A stretch of 64,000 bases of DNA, taken from JACQAP01 sp035548375. GTDB lineage: Bacteria; Pseudomonadota; Gammaproteobacteria; Burkholderiales; JACQAP01. Made by a program: the position numbers and the translations under genes. A model generated the notes under the pieces. The model saw nothing but the letters and a program-made list of their open reading frames with translations. It did no database searches and was not told the DNA's origin. Position 1 is the stretch's first letter. The number at the start of each line of letters is the position of its first letter. The DNA lies in the NCBI GenBank assembly GCA_035548375.1, contig DASZTG010000069.1, positions 1-64,000 on the forward strand, written 5' to 3'. Below are positions 17,259-25,106 of this stretch, piece after piece.

Positions 17259-18704
17259 ATGCGCAGGATGCTGATCCTCGTGTCGCTGCTGGCCCTGAGC
17301 GCCGGCGCGGCTGCCGATACCCGCAAGGGCTACGAGGCCTATACCGCCGGCAGCTACAAGGTGGCCGTCGAGGAATTCCTCAAAGCCGCCGGGGAAGGCG
17401 ATCCGCTCGCGATGTTCTATCTCGGCGAAAGTTATTTCAATGGCCGTGGCGTCGTGCAGGACTATGCCGAGAGCACGAAGTGGTACAAGCAGTCCGCGCA
17501 GAAAGGCCAGGTCGAGGCGCAGGAAACGCTGGGCGGACTGTACTTCTTCGGCAAGGGCGTGAAGCAGGACTACGCCGAAGCGGCGAAGTGGTACGCGATG
17601 GCGGCGAAGCAAGGCAAGGTCTATCCGCAATACCTGCTGGGCTACATGTACGACCAGGGCAAGGGTGTTGCGCAGGACCAGGCGCAGGCCGCACAGTGGT
17701 TTCGCAAGGCCGCCGAACAGGGCAACGCCGATGCGCAGGAAAGCCTCGCTTCGCTGTTGTTCTTCGGTCGCGGCGTGCCACAGGATTACGCGGAAGCCGC
17801 GAAGTGGTACGCGAAAGTCGCAGAGCAAGGGCGCGTCTACCCGCAATACCTGATGGGCTGGATGTACGACCAGGGCAAGGGGGTGGCGCAGGACTATGCA
17901 AAGGCCGCCGACTGGTACAAGAAGGCCGCGGAGCAAAACGACGCGCGCGCGCAGGCAAGCCTCGCCTTCCTGTATTACTCCGGCAAGGGCGTCGCGCAAG
18001 ACGAAGCGGAGGCAGTGAAGTGGTTCCAGAAGGCCGCCGCGCAAAACGAATCGTCGGCTTATCCGAGCCTCGCGTGGGCTTATTACCAGGGCAAGGGCGT
18101 CGCCCAGGACTATGCGGAGGCGGTGAAGTGGTTTCGCAAGGCTGCCGAAGGCGGTGACGCGCAATCGAAGTACATGCTCGGCTATTTATATGAGGACGGC
18201 AAAGGCGTCACTGCGGACGGAAACGAGGCGGCGAAGTGGTACAAGCAAGCCGCGGAAGCCGGCGTTGCCGAGGCAATGGAGAACCTTGGCGCGCTGTATT
18301 TTTTCGGCAAGGGTGTCACGCAGGATTACGCAGAGGCCGCCAAGTGGTACCGGACGCCTGCCGAAAAAGGCAGCACCTACGCGCAATACCTCCTCGGTTA
18401 CCTGTACGAAGATGGCAAGGGCGTGGCTGCCGATCCCGCGCAGGCGTTGAAGTGGTACAGCCTTGCCGCGGACAAGGGCGAGCCGCGCGCGCAAAGCCAT
18501 CTGGGCTGGATGCTGTGGGAAGGCAAGGGCGTGCCGCAGGACGCGGTCATGGCGCACATGTGGAGCAATCTCGCAGCATCGCAGCTCTCCGGCGAAGAAG
18601 GCGAGCGCGTCGGCAAGGTGCGCGACTTCATCGCGTCGAAGTTGCAGCCGGACCAGCTGGCGAAAGCACAAGAGCTCGCGCGCAACTGGCAGCCGAAAAA
18701 GTAA
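17259..18704 (+). CDS. Exported Sel1-repeat protein, 11 repeats
   Basis: ATG 17259 follows a CGGAGGAG site and gives 481 residues with a Sec signal (cleavage near GAAAD, residue 19-20). From residue 49 to 444 there are eleven 36-residue Sel1-like repeats of the form GKGVxQDYAEAxKWYxKAAEQG, followed by a short helical tail. Sel1 repeats are alpha-solenoids that scaffold protein interactions. Repeats 2-3, 4-5 and 9-10 share an alternating pattern, showing duplication of a 72-residue double unit. Partner proteins are not evident from neighbours. Confidence 0.88.
   Translation: MRRMLILVSLLALSAGAAADTRKGYEAYTAGSYKVAVEEFLKAAGEGDPLAMFYLGESYFNGRGVVQDYAESTKWYKQSAQKGQVEAQETLGGLYFFGKGVKQDYAEAAKWYAMAAKQGKVYPQYLLGYMYDQGKGVAQDQAQAAQWFRKAAEQGNADAQESLASLLFFGRGVPQDYAEAAKWYAKVAEQGRVYPQYLMGWMYDQGKGVAQDYAKAADWYKKAAEQNDARAQASLAFLYYSGKGVAQDEAEAVKWFQKAAAQNESSAYPSLAWAYYQGKGVAQDYAEAVKWFRKAAEGGDAQSKYMLGYLYEDGKGVTADGNEAAKWYKQAAEAGVAEAMENLGALYFFGKGVTQDYAEAAKWYRTPAEKGSTYAQYLLGYLYEDGKGVAADPAQALKWYSLAADKGEPRAQSHLGWMLWEGKGVPQDAVMAHMWSNLAASQLSGEEGERVGKVRDFIASKLQPDQLAKAQELARNWQPKK
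17511..17942 (+). repeat. Tandem 216-bp double-Sel1 unit
   Basis: Sel1 repeats 2-3 and 4-5 align as two 72-residue units: an FFG(K/R)GVxQDYAEAAKWY repeat followed by a VYPQYL(L/M)G(Y/W)MYDQGKGV repeat. A third, more diverged copy is repeats 9-10 (18267-18482). This indicates growth of the array by two-repeat duplications. Confidence 0.7.
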
Positions 18705-18747
18705 CCAGAAGTAAAAAATCGGCCGGCGGGCCGCGGCGGGCTCGCAG

Positions 18748-19926
18748 CTATTTCACGCGATATTTCTTCAGAACCTTCGGGTCGAGCTCCATGCCGAGCC
18801 CCGGCCGGTCGGAAAGCGTGATGTCGCCCTTCTTGTCCACCAGCAGCGGTTCCTTCACAAGCTCATTCATCAGCGCGTGCGCGGGGAATACCGTTTCCGC
18901 CATCGATCCATTGCGTATCGCGCCGAGCAAATGCACCGCGGCCGCGACGGCGATTGCCGAGCCGTGGATGTGCGGCGCGAAAGGCAGGTTCGCGGCCTGC
19001 GCCATATGGGCAATCTTCAGGGACTCCGTCAGGCCGCCGGCCCAGGCCACGTCCGGCTGCACGAAATGCACCGCGCGCGCCTTGATGTAGTCGCTGAAAT
19101 CGAAGATGCCGTAACTGCAGGTCTCGTAGCCCGCTACGGCGATGCCGACCTTGGATGCGACTTCCGCGCTGCCTGCAACGTCGTCGGGCGACACCGGTTC
19201 TTCGTACCAGTAGATGTCGTGGCGCTCCATTGCGCGGCCCATCTTGACGGCGATTGCCACATCCCATGCGCCGTTGGCGTCGACCATCAGCTTGACGTCG
19301 GGGCCGATTGTTTTTCGCACCGCGGCGACGCGCTCCAGGTCTTCTGCGAGCGGGACTTCGCACAATCCGGCGTTGTCCATGACGCGCAGCGGCGAGAATT
19401 CGATGCCGGGATTCCTGCCCACTTTCATTTTCACCGCGCGGAAGCCGTGGCGCACGTACGCTTCCATTTCGCGCGACAACTCCTTTATTCCCTTGCCCTC
19501 CGAGTAGAAGCCGCCGGTCGCATAAGCGGGCACCCGCCTCCTGAAGCCGCCGAGCATCTGCCACAACGGCATGCCGGCGATCTTGCCGCGCAAATCCCAT
19601 AGCGCGATGTCGATGCCGCTGATCGCGGCGATGACGATGCCGCCGCGCGCATGCTTGTAGGCGCGCTTGTGCATCGTCTCCCAGAGCAACTCGACGTTGC
19701 GCGGATCCTGACCGATCAGGTAGTTGCGCAATTCGTTTTCGATGACTTGCGAAGTCGACGCCATCGGCCCGCCGAAATGCGCGGCTTCGCCCAATCCGAC
19801 AAGGCCCTGATCCGTTTCGACTTCGACGAGCAGCGCGGGCTTCGTCGCCATCGTGTAGTTGGCGTCGTACACCGGCTTGGGAAGCCTGACCTCGACGGGA
19901 ATCGTGCGAACGTCTGTGATGCGCAT
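18748..19926 (-). CDS. Enolase-superfamily enzyme (mandelate racemase/muconate lactonizing type)
   Basis: A 392-residue enolase-superfamily protein. The barrel shows the KMK base motif (VKMKVGR), the metal ligand Asp in MVDANG, Glu in WYEEPV, a third ligand region AGYETC where the family usually has GE, and a catalytic-type His in PHIHGS. A QPD precedes it. Such enzymes abstract the proton alpha to a carboxylate, in sugar-acid dehydration or lactone isomerisation. The precise substrate cannot be read. ATG 19926 is preceded by GAGGAG at slightly long spacing. The hydroxypyruvate-isomerase-like gene 0.8 kb away could belong to the same carbohydrate-acid route. Confidence 0.82.
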   Translation of the reverse strand: MRITDVRTIPVEVRLPKPVYDANYTMATKPALLVEVETDQGLVGLGEAAHFGGPMASTSQVIENELRNYLIGQDPRNVELLWETMHKRAYKHARGGIVIAAISGIDIALWDLRGKIAGMPLWQMLGGFRRRVPAYATGGFYSEGKGIKELSREMEAYVRHGFRAVKMKVGRNPGIEFSPLRVMDNAGLCEVPLAEDLERVAAVRKTIGPDVKLMVDANGAWDVAIAVKMGRAMERHDIYWYEEPVSPDDVAGSAEVASKVGIAVAGYETCSYGIFDFSDYIKARAVHFVQPDVAWAGGLTESLKIAHMAQAANLPFAPHIHGSAIAVAAAVHLLGAIRNGSMAETVFPAHALMNELVKEPLLVDKKGDITLSDRPGLGMELDPKVLKKYRVK

Positions 19927-20151
19927 GGACCAGGAATCTCCTCTTCTTGATTTTTTTGTCCAACGCACTTCGTCGTGCGTTCGCCAAAACACGCTTGCTG
20001 AAAAATTGAGCAGGCCTAACGAGAGCATGCGCGCCAACACGCATTCACCCGCATCTCCGCCCGCCATCCACAAGGTTATCCACAGAAATTGTGGATATCG
20101 CCAATGTCAAAATTTTTTTTTAGCGAATCTATTCGTCGCCGATGGACGACA

Positions 20152-20553
20152 CTACTTCCTGCGGCAGAAATGCACCGACTGAAATCCGATCCAGTTCCAT
20201 GTCGTCGCGCGCAGAGGATCTTCGCGTTCGATGCGCCACGACTGCGCGCTGTAGAAGGGGCCGAGCACCAGGTGCTCGCCGTCGAGGCAGTTCTTGCCAG
20301 CGTCATGCTGGTGATTCTGCGCCGCTTCCAGTGCTTTCTCGCGTCGCGAATCCAGCGCCTTGCGATATGCTTCCTCCGCGTCCTCGACGGCATTGTCGCC
20401 GATGCCGTGGCCGACAACGAGCTCGTGAAAAAACCTTGCGGTCGGCGGACAGGCGAGCGCGTCCTCGATGGCAGAAGCTGAAATCTTCTTTTTCTTGCCG
20501 CGCTTCTTGCCCTTGCCATCCGCGTCTGCTTTTCCGGGGCTTTTCTTTCCCAC
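20152..20553 (-). CDS. Conserved-looking hypothetical protein with lysine-rich N-terminus
   Basis: A GTG at 20553 with a GGAG site 8 bases upstream begins a 133-residue soluble protein that I do not recognise. The first 25 residues are Lys/Gly-rich (GKKRGKKKK), followed by an acidic helical part with DAEEAYRKAL and REKALEAAQ, and a C-terminal part rich in Trp and aromatic residues (NWIGFQ, VHFCRRK). The basic head could contact nucleic acid. It faces the divergent hydroxypyruvate-isomerase gene. The longer in-frame extension to 20727 has no ribosome site. Confidence 0.55.
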   Translation of the reverse strand: MGKKSPGKADADGKGKKRGKKKKISASAIEDALACPPTARFFHELVVGHGIGDNAVEDAEEAYRKALDSRREKALEAAQNHQHDAGKNCLDGEHLVLGPFYSAQSWRIEREDPLRATTWNWIGFQSVHFCRRK

Positions 20554-20700
20554 GACGAATCTCCGGTTGGAGTGGAGTAACGAAGGAGTGGATGCTAACT
20601 TGCGGTTAGAGTGCCGAGTGTATACCGGGAATTCATTGCAGTTACCAGCGCGCACCACGCGTTTTCGAACTGAAATCGGGCGAAGGAGCCCTCGCAACCC

Positions 20701-21552
20701 ATGCCGAAATTTGCCGCGAACCTGCACTACCTGTTCAGCGAATTACCTTTCCTGGATCGTTTCGAAGCCGCCGCGAACGCGGGCTTCAAGGCGGTGGAAT
20801 TCCAGGTGCCTTATGACTATCCGACCGTCGAGCTGTCGGCGCGCCTGCGCGACAACGGGCTGCAGATGGTGCTGTTCGATGCGCCGATGGGTAACTGGGA
20901 CAAGGGCGATCGAGGCCTTGCCGCCGTGCCGGGACGGGAGCAGGAATTTCGCAACAGCCTTAGCCGTGTCGTGGAATACGGCGCGGCGTTGCCCTGCGAA
21001 ACGGTCCACCTGATGGCGGGCGTGGTTGGCCCGGGCCAGGATTACGCGGTCGCGGAGCGCACTTACGTATCGAATCTCCGCCATGCCGCAACGCTGCTGG
21101 CGGATCAGGGCATCGCCGGGGTCATCGAGCCGATCAACAAGAAAATGGGCATCGTCAAGAACGGCCCGGACTATACGACCGAAGGCATGCACGGCTATTT
21201 CCTGAATCACACGGCGCACGCGCGGCGCGTGCTCGCCGAGGTCGGCAGCGCCAACCTCTTCCTGCATCTCGATTGCTATCACATGCAGATGCTGGAGGGG
21301 AATCTCGCTGAGACTTTGCGCGAGAACATCGGGCAGTTACGACATCTGCAGATCGCCGGGGTGCCGGGCCGGCACGAGCCGGACGTCGGCGAAATCAGTT
21401 ATCCCTATCTGTTCAAGCTGCTGGACGACCTGGGCTATCAGGGTTGGGTCGGCTGCGAATATCGACCGAAGGGCGAAACCCGGGCGGGGCTGGGTTGGGC
21501 CGCCCCCTACGGAATCCATGCCACCAAGCCTGTTTCAGCTAGTAAGCACTAA
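20701..21552 (+). CDS. hyi: Hydroxypyruvate isomerase-like TIM-barrel enzyme
   Basis: A 283-residue AP-endonuclease-2/xylose-isomerase-like TIM barrel closely matching the Hyi family: opening MPKFAANLHYLFSELPFLDR, conserved Glu in VIEPIN (about 143) and Glu in VGCEYRPKG (about 253), the catalytic metal-binding pair, and HLDCYHMQ in between. Hyi interconverts hydroxypyruvate and tartronate semialdehyde in glyoxylate metabolism; related OtnI-type enzymes act on oxo-tetronates, so the name is a family call. An AAGGAG site precedes the ATG. No glyoxylate carboligase or tartronate semialdehyde reductase gene is present next to it. Confidence 0.82.
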   Translation: MPKFAANLHYLFSELPFLDRFEAAANAGFKAVEFQVPYDYPTVELSARLRDNGLQMVLFDAPMGNWDKGDRGLAAVPGREQEFRNSLSRVVEYGAALPCETVHLMAGVVGPGQDYAVAERTYVSNLRHAATLLADQGIAGVIEPINKKMGIVKNGPDYTTEGMHGYFLNHTAHARRVLAEVGSANLFLHLDCYHMQMLEGNLAETLRENIGQLRHLQIAGVPGRHEPDVGEISYPYLFKLLDDLGYQGWVGCEYRPKGETRAGLGWAAPYGIHATKPVSASKH

Positions 21553-21570
21553 CAATAGCTGAATTCAGGC

Positions 21571-21601
21571 AAAAAAAGAGGGGCGCCGCTGGCGCCCCTC
21601 T
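21571..21601 (-). terminator. Minus-strand terminator after the mini-ORF pair
   Basis: An 11-bp stem (AGAGGGGCGCC with its complement, loop GCT) is followed, reading the minus strand, by a run of seven T. On the plus strand no T run follows, so it terminates minus-strand transcripts, which fits the small ORFs at 21631-21867. Confidence 0.8.
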
Positions 21602-21604
21602 GAA

Positions 21605-21638
21605 CCACGTAATTCAAGAGGAGGAGAGAGTTACGTGG
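21605..21638. repeat. Inverted repeat CCACGTAA/TTACGTGG
   Basis: Two perfect 8-base arms (21605-21612 and 21631-21638) flank an 18-base purine-rich spacer containing AAGAGGAGGAGAG. On the minus strand the right arm covers the stop codon of the 17-codon ORF. It could form a second RNA hairpin before the terminator. Confidence 0.55.
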
Positions 21639-21684
21639 GGGAGGATCGTCTTCCACGCCGCAACAAACTTTCCCAAAGTTTCAT
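21631..21684 (-). CDS. Possible 17-residue peptide MKLWESLLR...
   Basis: This tiny ORF reads MKLWESLLRRGRRSSPT and ends TAA. It lies between the 49-residue ORF and the minus-strand terminator. Its first nine residues resemble the start of the 49-residue ORF (MKSLFESLLR). The codons used for the shared ESLLR differ at most positions. Its ribosome site (CAGG, 7 bases upstream) is weak. It may be a peptide, a diverged duplicate, or a chance match. Confidence 0.3.
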   Translation of the reverse strand: MKLWESLLRRGRRSSPT

Positions 21685-21717
21685 GCGGTTACCTGCTGAT
21701 CCCTGAACTCGTTCGAC

Positions 21718-21867
21718 TCAGGGCAGGTAGGGGAAGGTGCTGGTGTCTTTCGACGGTCCTTCCAGCGAGCGCCCTTCGATGCCTTCCTTCGCCTTGGCAA
21801 CCGGCGAAGCGGTAGCGGGACCATCAAATTCATACAAGCGAAGCAGCGATTCGAATAGCGATTTCAT
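21718..21867 (-). CDS. Small protein, 49 residues
   Basis: The ORF starts ATG 21867 with a GGAG site six bases upstream and ends TGA at 21718. The protein begins MKSLFESLLRLYEFDG, an amphipathic start, and continues with a polar Ala/Lys/Glu/Ser part ending FPYLP. It has no membrane helix or cysteine and I recognise no family. A dedicated minus-strand terminator lies about 120 bases downstream, and the gene is divergent from the LysR gene at 21985. The ribosome site, terminator and lack of other coding in the gap all support expression. Confidence 0.55.
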   Translation of the reverse strand: MKSLFESLLRLYEFDGPATASPVAKAKEGIEGRSLEGPSKDTSTFPYLP

Positions 21868-21951
21868 GTATGTCTCCATAAAAATGCATAAGTGACGACT
21901 GCAATGTACGCCTATGCCCTATGAAGCACTAGACCTTAAAAGCGAATAGGA

Positions 21952-21965
21952 TTTATGCAAATAAA
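21952..21965. promoter_or_regulatory. Candidate LysR box TTTAT-N4-ATAAA
   Basis: A perfect 5+5 palindrome with a four-base centre (TTTATGCAAATAAA) lies 20 bases before the LysR start, in the divergent gap with the 49-residue ORF. LysR boxes are AT-rich interrupted palindromes of about this size. No binding evidence is available. Confidence 0.4.
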
Positions 21966-21984
21966 GTGATAATTTAGCGTCCGT

Positions 21985-22935
21985 ATGGACAGACTATACC
22001 AGATGAAGCTCTTCGTCCGCGTCGTGGAGACCGGCAGTTTCTCCGCCGTGGCCCGCGAGCTGGGCACGATCCAGCCTACTATCAGCAAGCAACTTACTGC
22101 TTTGGAAGAAAATTTAGGAACGCGCCTGCTGAATCGCACGACCCGCCAGCTCAGCACGACCGAAGCGGGCAAGAAATATTACGACCGCTGTCGGCATATC
22201 CTGGACGAGATCACTGATTTGGAAGGTAGCCTGACCGAGCTGCAGAACAGTCCGACCGGGCTGTTGCGGGTCAATGCGCCCGTGGCATTCGGCCAGATAT
22301 ATATGTTGCCGCTGGTTTTTCGCTTCCGGCGGCTGTATCCCGGCCTCGCGATCGACCTGACGTTGAACGACCGCTACGTCGATCTCGTGCAGGAGGGCAT
22401 CGACGTGGCCATCCGCTTCGGCGAGCTGTCGGACTCGCAGGTAGTTGCGCGCGCGATCGGCCGGGTCCAGCGCGTCTGCGTGGCCAGCCCGGCTTACTTG
22501 CGCGCGCGCGGCACGCCGAAGACGCCGAACGACCTGCTTTCACACAACTGCATCACCTACAACTATCTCTTCACGAACGAATGGCAGTTCGCCGGCGGGG
22601 ATGGCCCGACGACGCTGCGCGTGGCGGGAGACTTTCGCGCGAACAGCGCGCTGACCATACGGTCGGCCGCGCTCGAAGGCATCGGCATCGCCAACATGCC
22701 GAGTGTTTTCGTCCAGCAGGATCTCGACAAGGGCACTCTCGTCAGGGTGCTGGCCGATCACGCGCCGCCACCCGTGGAAATCCATGCGATCTACCATTCC
22801 GCGCGATTTCTGGCGAGCAAGGTCCGGGTGTTCCTGGATTTCGTGCGCGACGAATTTCTCGAAGTGCCGGCATTGCAGGTGCCGGCGGACAAGCCGAAAC
22901 GGATGCCGCGCATTCGCGCGAAAGTGGCAAGCTGA
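21985..22935 (+). CDS. LysR-family transcriptional regulator
   Basis: A 316-residue LysR regulator. The winged helix-turn-helix is at about 1-60 (FVRVVETGSFSAVARELG, QPTISKQLTALEENLGTRLLNRTTR). The effector-binding domain spans about 90-295 with VNAPVAFGQIY and DVAIRFGEL. It belongs to the large AaeR/PecT-like group often regulating a divergent gene. The gene facing it across a 117-base gap is the 49-residue ORF, with a palindromic box between. No inducer can be inferred. Confidence 0.9.
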   Translation: MDRLYQMKLFVRVVETGSFSAVARELGTIQPTISKQLTALEENLGTRLLNRTTRQLSTTEAGKKYYDRCRHILDEITDLEGSLTELQNSPTGLLRVNAPVAFGQIYMLPLVFRFRRLYPGLAIDLTLNDRYVDLVQEGIDVAIRFGELSDSQVVARAIGRVQRVCVASPAYLRARGTPKTPNDLLSHNCITYNYLFTNEWQFAGGDGPTTLRVAGDFRANSALTIRSAALEGIGIANMPSVFVQQDLDKGTLVRVLADHAPPPVEIHAIYHSARFLASKVRVFLDFVRDEFLEVPALQVPADKPKRMPRIRAKVAS

Positions 22936-23019
22936 TCGGCGCGCGGCTTAGAATACGCGCCGTGCGGCGGGGCCCGGGGAAAATCTTCGAGCGCGCCGCG
23001 TGTCGCCAGTCAACGCATT

Positions 23020-23040
23020 GACGGCCCGCGGCGGGCCGTC
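23020..23040 (+). promoter_or_regulatory. GC hairpin directly before the parE ribosome site
   Basis: A 10-bp perfect stem (GACGGCCCGC, one-base centre, complement) ends one or two bases before the GAAGGAAC ribosome site of parE. It has no T run, so it is not a typical terminator. It could slow ribosome entry or protect the transcript start. Confidence 0.35.
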
Positions 23041-23051
23041 CGAAGGAACTC

Positions 23052-25040
23052 ATGGCAAAGAAGCCCGGCGCATACACCGCCGACGATATTGAAATTCTCG
23101 AGGATCTTTCCCCGATCCTGCATCGCCCGGGGATGTACACCGATCCCGCCAATCCGGATCACGCGCTGGTCGAAATCATCGACAACGCGGCGGACGAAGG
23201 CCTCGCGGGATTCGCCAGCAACGTCGAAGTCACGCTTTACGAGGACGGCTCTGCGGAGGTCGTCGACGACGGGCGCGGCATCCCGGTCGACATCCATCCC
23301 AAAAAGAAGGTGCCCGCGGTGCAGGTCATTTTCACGACGCTGCATTCGGGGGGCAAATTCCGCAAGACCGACAAGGACGCGGTCTATCGGATCGCCGGCG
23401 GCCTGCATGGCGTGGGTGTGTGCGTGCCGAACGCGCTGTCCACGCGCCTGGAGGTCGAAGTCAAGCGTGACGGCGAGCGCAATCGCATCGTGTTCGCCGA
23501 CAACGGCAAGGTCAGGGAGCCGCTGAAGAAAATCGGCGCGGTCGGCGCGCGCGATACCGGCACGCGCATACGCTTCTGGCCGGACGCGAAATATTTCGAT
23601 TCGCCGAAGATCGTCGTCGCCGACATCGCGGCGCTGTTGCGCGCAAAGGCGATGCTGTTGCCTGGCGTGAAGTTCTCGCTGGCCGTCGAGAAGAACAAGA
23701 AATTCGAGACCCAGACCTGGCATTTTCCGGAAGGCATCAAGGGCTACTTCGCAACGGCCATCGCCGGCCAGGAGCCGGTCGCTGACACCTTCCTCGGCGA
23801 GCGTTATATTTCCTCGCAATCCGAGGCGGACAGTTTCGCCGAAGGCGAGGGCGCGCTGTGGGCCATTGCGTGGACGCCCGACGGCGAGCTGATCAATGAG
23901 TCCTACGTCAACATGATTCCCACGCGCCAGGGCGGCACGCATGTCGCCGGCCTGCGCGAAGGCGTCTACAACGCCATCAAGAACTTCATCGACCTGCATG
24001 CGATGGGCCAGCGTGGGCTGAAAGTCGTGCCGGAAGACGTCTGGTCGCGCGCGTCGTATGTGCTGGCCGTGAAGATGCTCGATCCGCAGTTCAAGGGCCA
24101 GGTCAAGAACGAGCTGATCTCGCGCGACGCGGTGAAGCTGACCGCGCAGATGGTGCGTGATCCGTTCGAGCTCTGGCTCAACCAGCACGTCGACGAGGGC
24201 AAGCGCATTGCCGAGCTCGTCATCAGCCAGGCGAACGCGCGCACACGCGCCGCGCAGAAAGTCGAGCGGCGCAAGAGTTCCGGCGTCGCGGTGCTGCCCG
24301 GGAAGCTGACCGACTGCGCCTCGGACGATCCGGATCGCAACGAGATGTTCATCGTCGAGGGCGATTCCGCCGGCGGTTCGGCGAAGCAGGCGCGCGACAA
24401 GGAGTTCCAGGCCGTGCTGCCGTTGAAAGGCAAGCCGAAGAACACCTGGCAGGACAGCGCGGATACGCTGTACGCAAACAAGGAAATCGAAGCCATTGCG
24501 CTGGCGATCGGGGTCGATCACCACAAGGCGGGCGACAGCGTCGACTTGTCCGGCCTGCGCTACAAAAAGGTCATCATCCTGGCTGACGCCGATGTCGACG
24601 GCGCCCACATCCAGGTGCTGCTGCTGACGCTGTTCTTCAGGCACTTCCCGAAGCTGATCGAGCAGGGCAACGTGTTCGTCGCGCAACCGCCGCTGTTTCG
24701 CATCGACGTGCCGTCGCATGGCAAGGGCAAGCCCGCGCGCAAGCTGTACGCGCTCGACAAGCAGGAGCTCGACAGCCTCGAGGAGAAGCTCGCCGACGAG
24801 GGCGTGCGCGATGGCAGCTGGACCGTCAGCCGCTTCAAGGGGCTCGGCGAAATGAATCCCGAGCAGCTCTGGGAAACGACGCTGAACCCGGACACGCGCC
24901 GCATGCTGCCGGTTGCCCTGGACGACGGCGCCAAGGTGTCCGAGGAAATTTTCAACATGATGATGGCGCGCGAAAATGCGTCCCAGCGCCGCGAATGGAT
25001 GGAAACCTACGGCAACCTCGTGGAAGCGGACATCTCGTGA
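23052..25040 (+). CDS. parE: DNA topoisomerase IV subunit B
   Basis: A 662-residue type IIA topoisomerase ATPase subunit. The GHKL ATP site is visible as EIIDNAADE (about 48-56), VDDGRGIPVD and the GGLHGVGVCVPNALS lid. The TOPRIM metal site reads IVEGDSAGGSAKQARD (about 435-450) and ADADVDGAHI (about 513-522). The C-terminal end GLGEMNPEQLWETTLNP is canonical. Length and the adjacent parC identify it as ParE and not GyrB (which is about 800 residues). Topoisomerase IV decatenates replicated chromosomes using ATP. RBS GAAGGAAC precedes the ATG; parC follows after 66 bases. Confidence 0.95.
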   Translation: MAKKPGAYTADDIEILEDLSPILHRPGMYTDPANPDHALVEIIDNAADEGLAGFASNVEVTLYEDGSAEVVDDGRGIPVDIHPKKKVPAVQVIFTTLHSGGKFRKTDKDAVYRIAGGLHGVGVCVPNALSTRLEVEVKRDGERNRIVFADNGKVREPLKKIGAVGARDTGTRIRFWPDAKYFDSPKIVVADIAALLRAKAMLLPGVKFSLAVEKNKKFETQTWHFPEGIKGYFATAIAGQEPVADTFLGERYISSQSEADSFAEGEGALWAIAWTPDGELINESYVNMIPTRQGGTHVAGLREGVYNAIKNFIDLHAMGQRGLKVVPEDVWSRASYVLAVKMLDPQFKGQVKNELISRDAVKLTAQMVRDPFELWLNQHVDEGKRIAELVISQANARTRAAQKVERRKSSGVAVLPGKLTDCASDDPDRNEMFIVEGDSAGGSAKQARDKEFQAVLPLKGKPKNTWQDSADTLYANKEIEAIALAIGVDHHKAGDSVDLSGLRYKKVIILADADVDGAHIQVLLLTLFFRHFPKLIEQGNVFVAQPPLFRIDVPSHGKGKPARKLYALDKQELDSLEEKLADEGVRDGSWTVSRFKGLGEMNPEQLWETTLNPDTRRMLPVALDDGAKVSEEIFNMMMARENASQRREWMETYGNLVEADIS

Positions 25041-25106
25041 TGCAACGACAAAACGCGCGGGAAGACGCATGCACGACCGCGCAATCGATGGAGTTCCGGC
25101 CCTCCG

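Noticed and set aside
21635..21706. GTG-started 23-codon plus-strand ORF after an AGGAGGAGAG sequence
   Set aside because: The purine run looks like a ribosome site, but it lies inside the inverted repeat and the ORF opposes the two better-supported mini-ORFs and their terminator.
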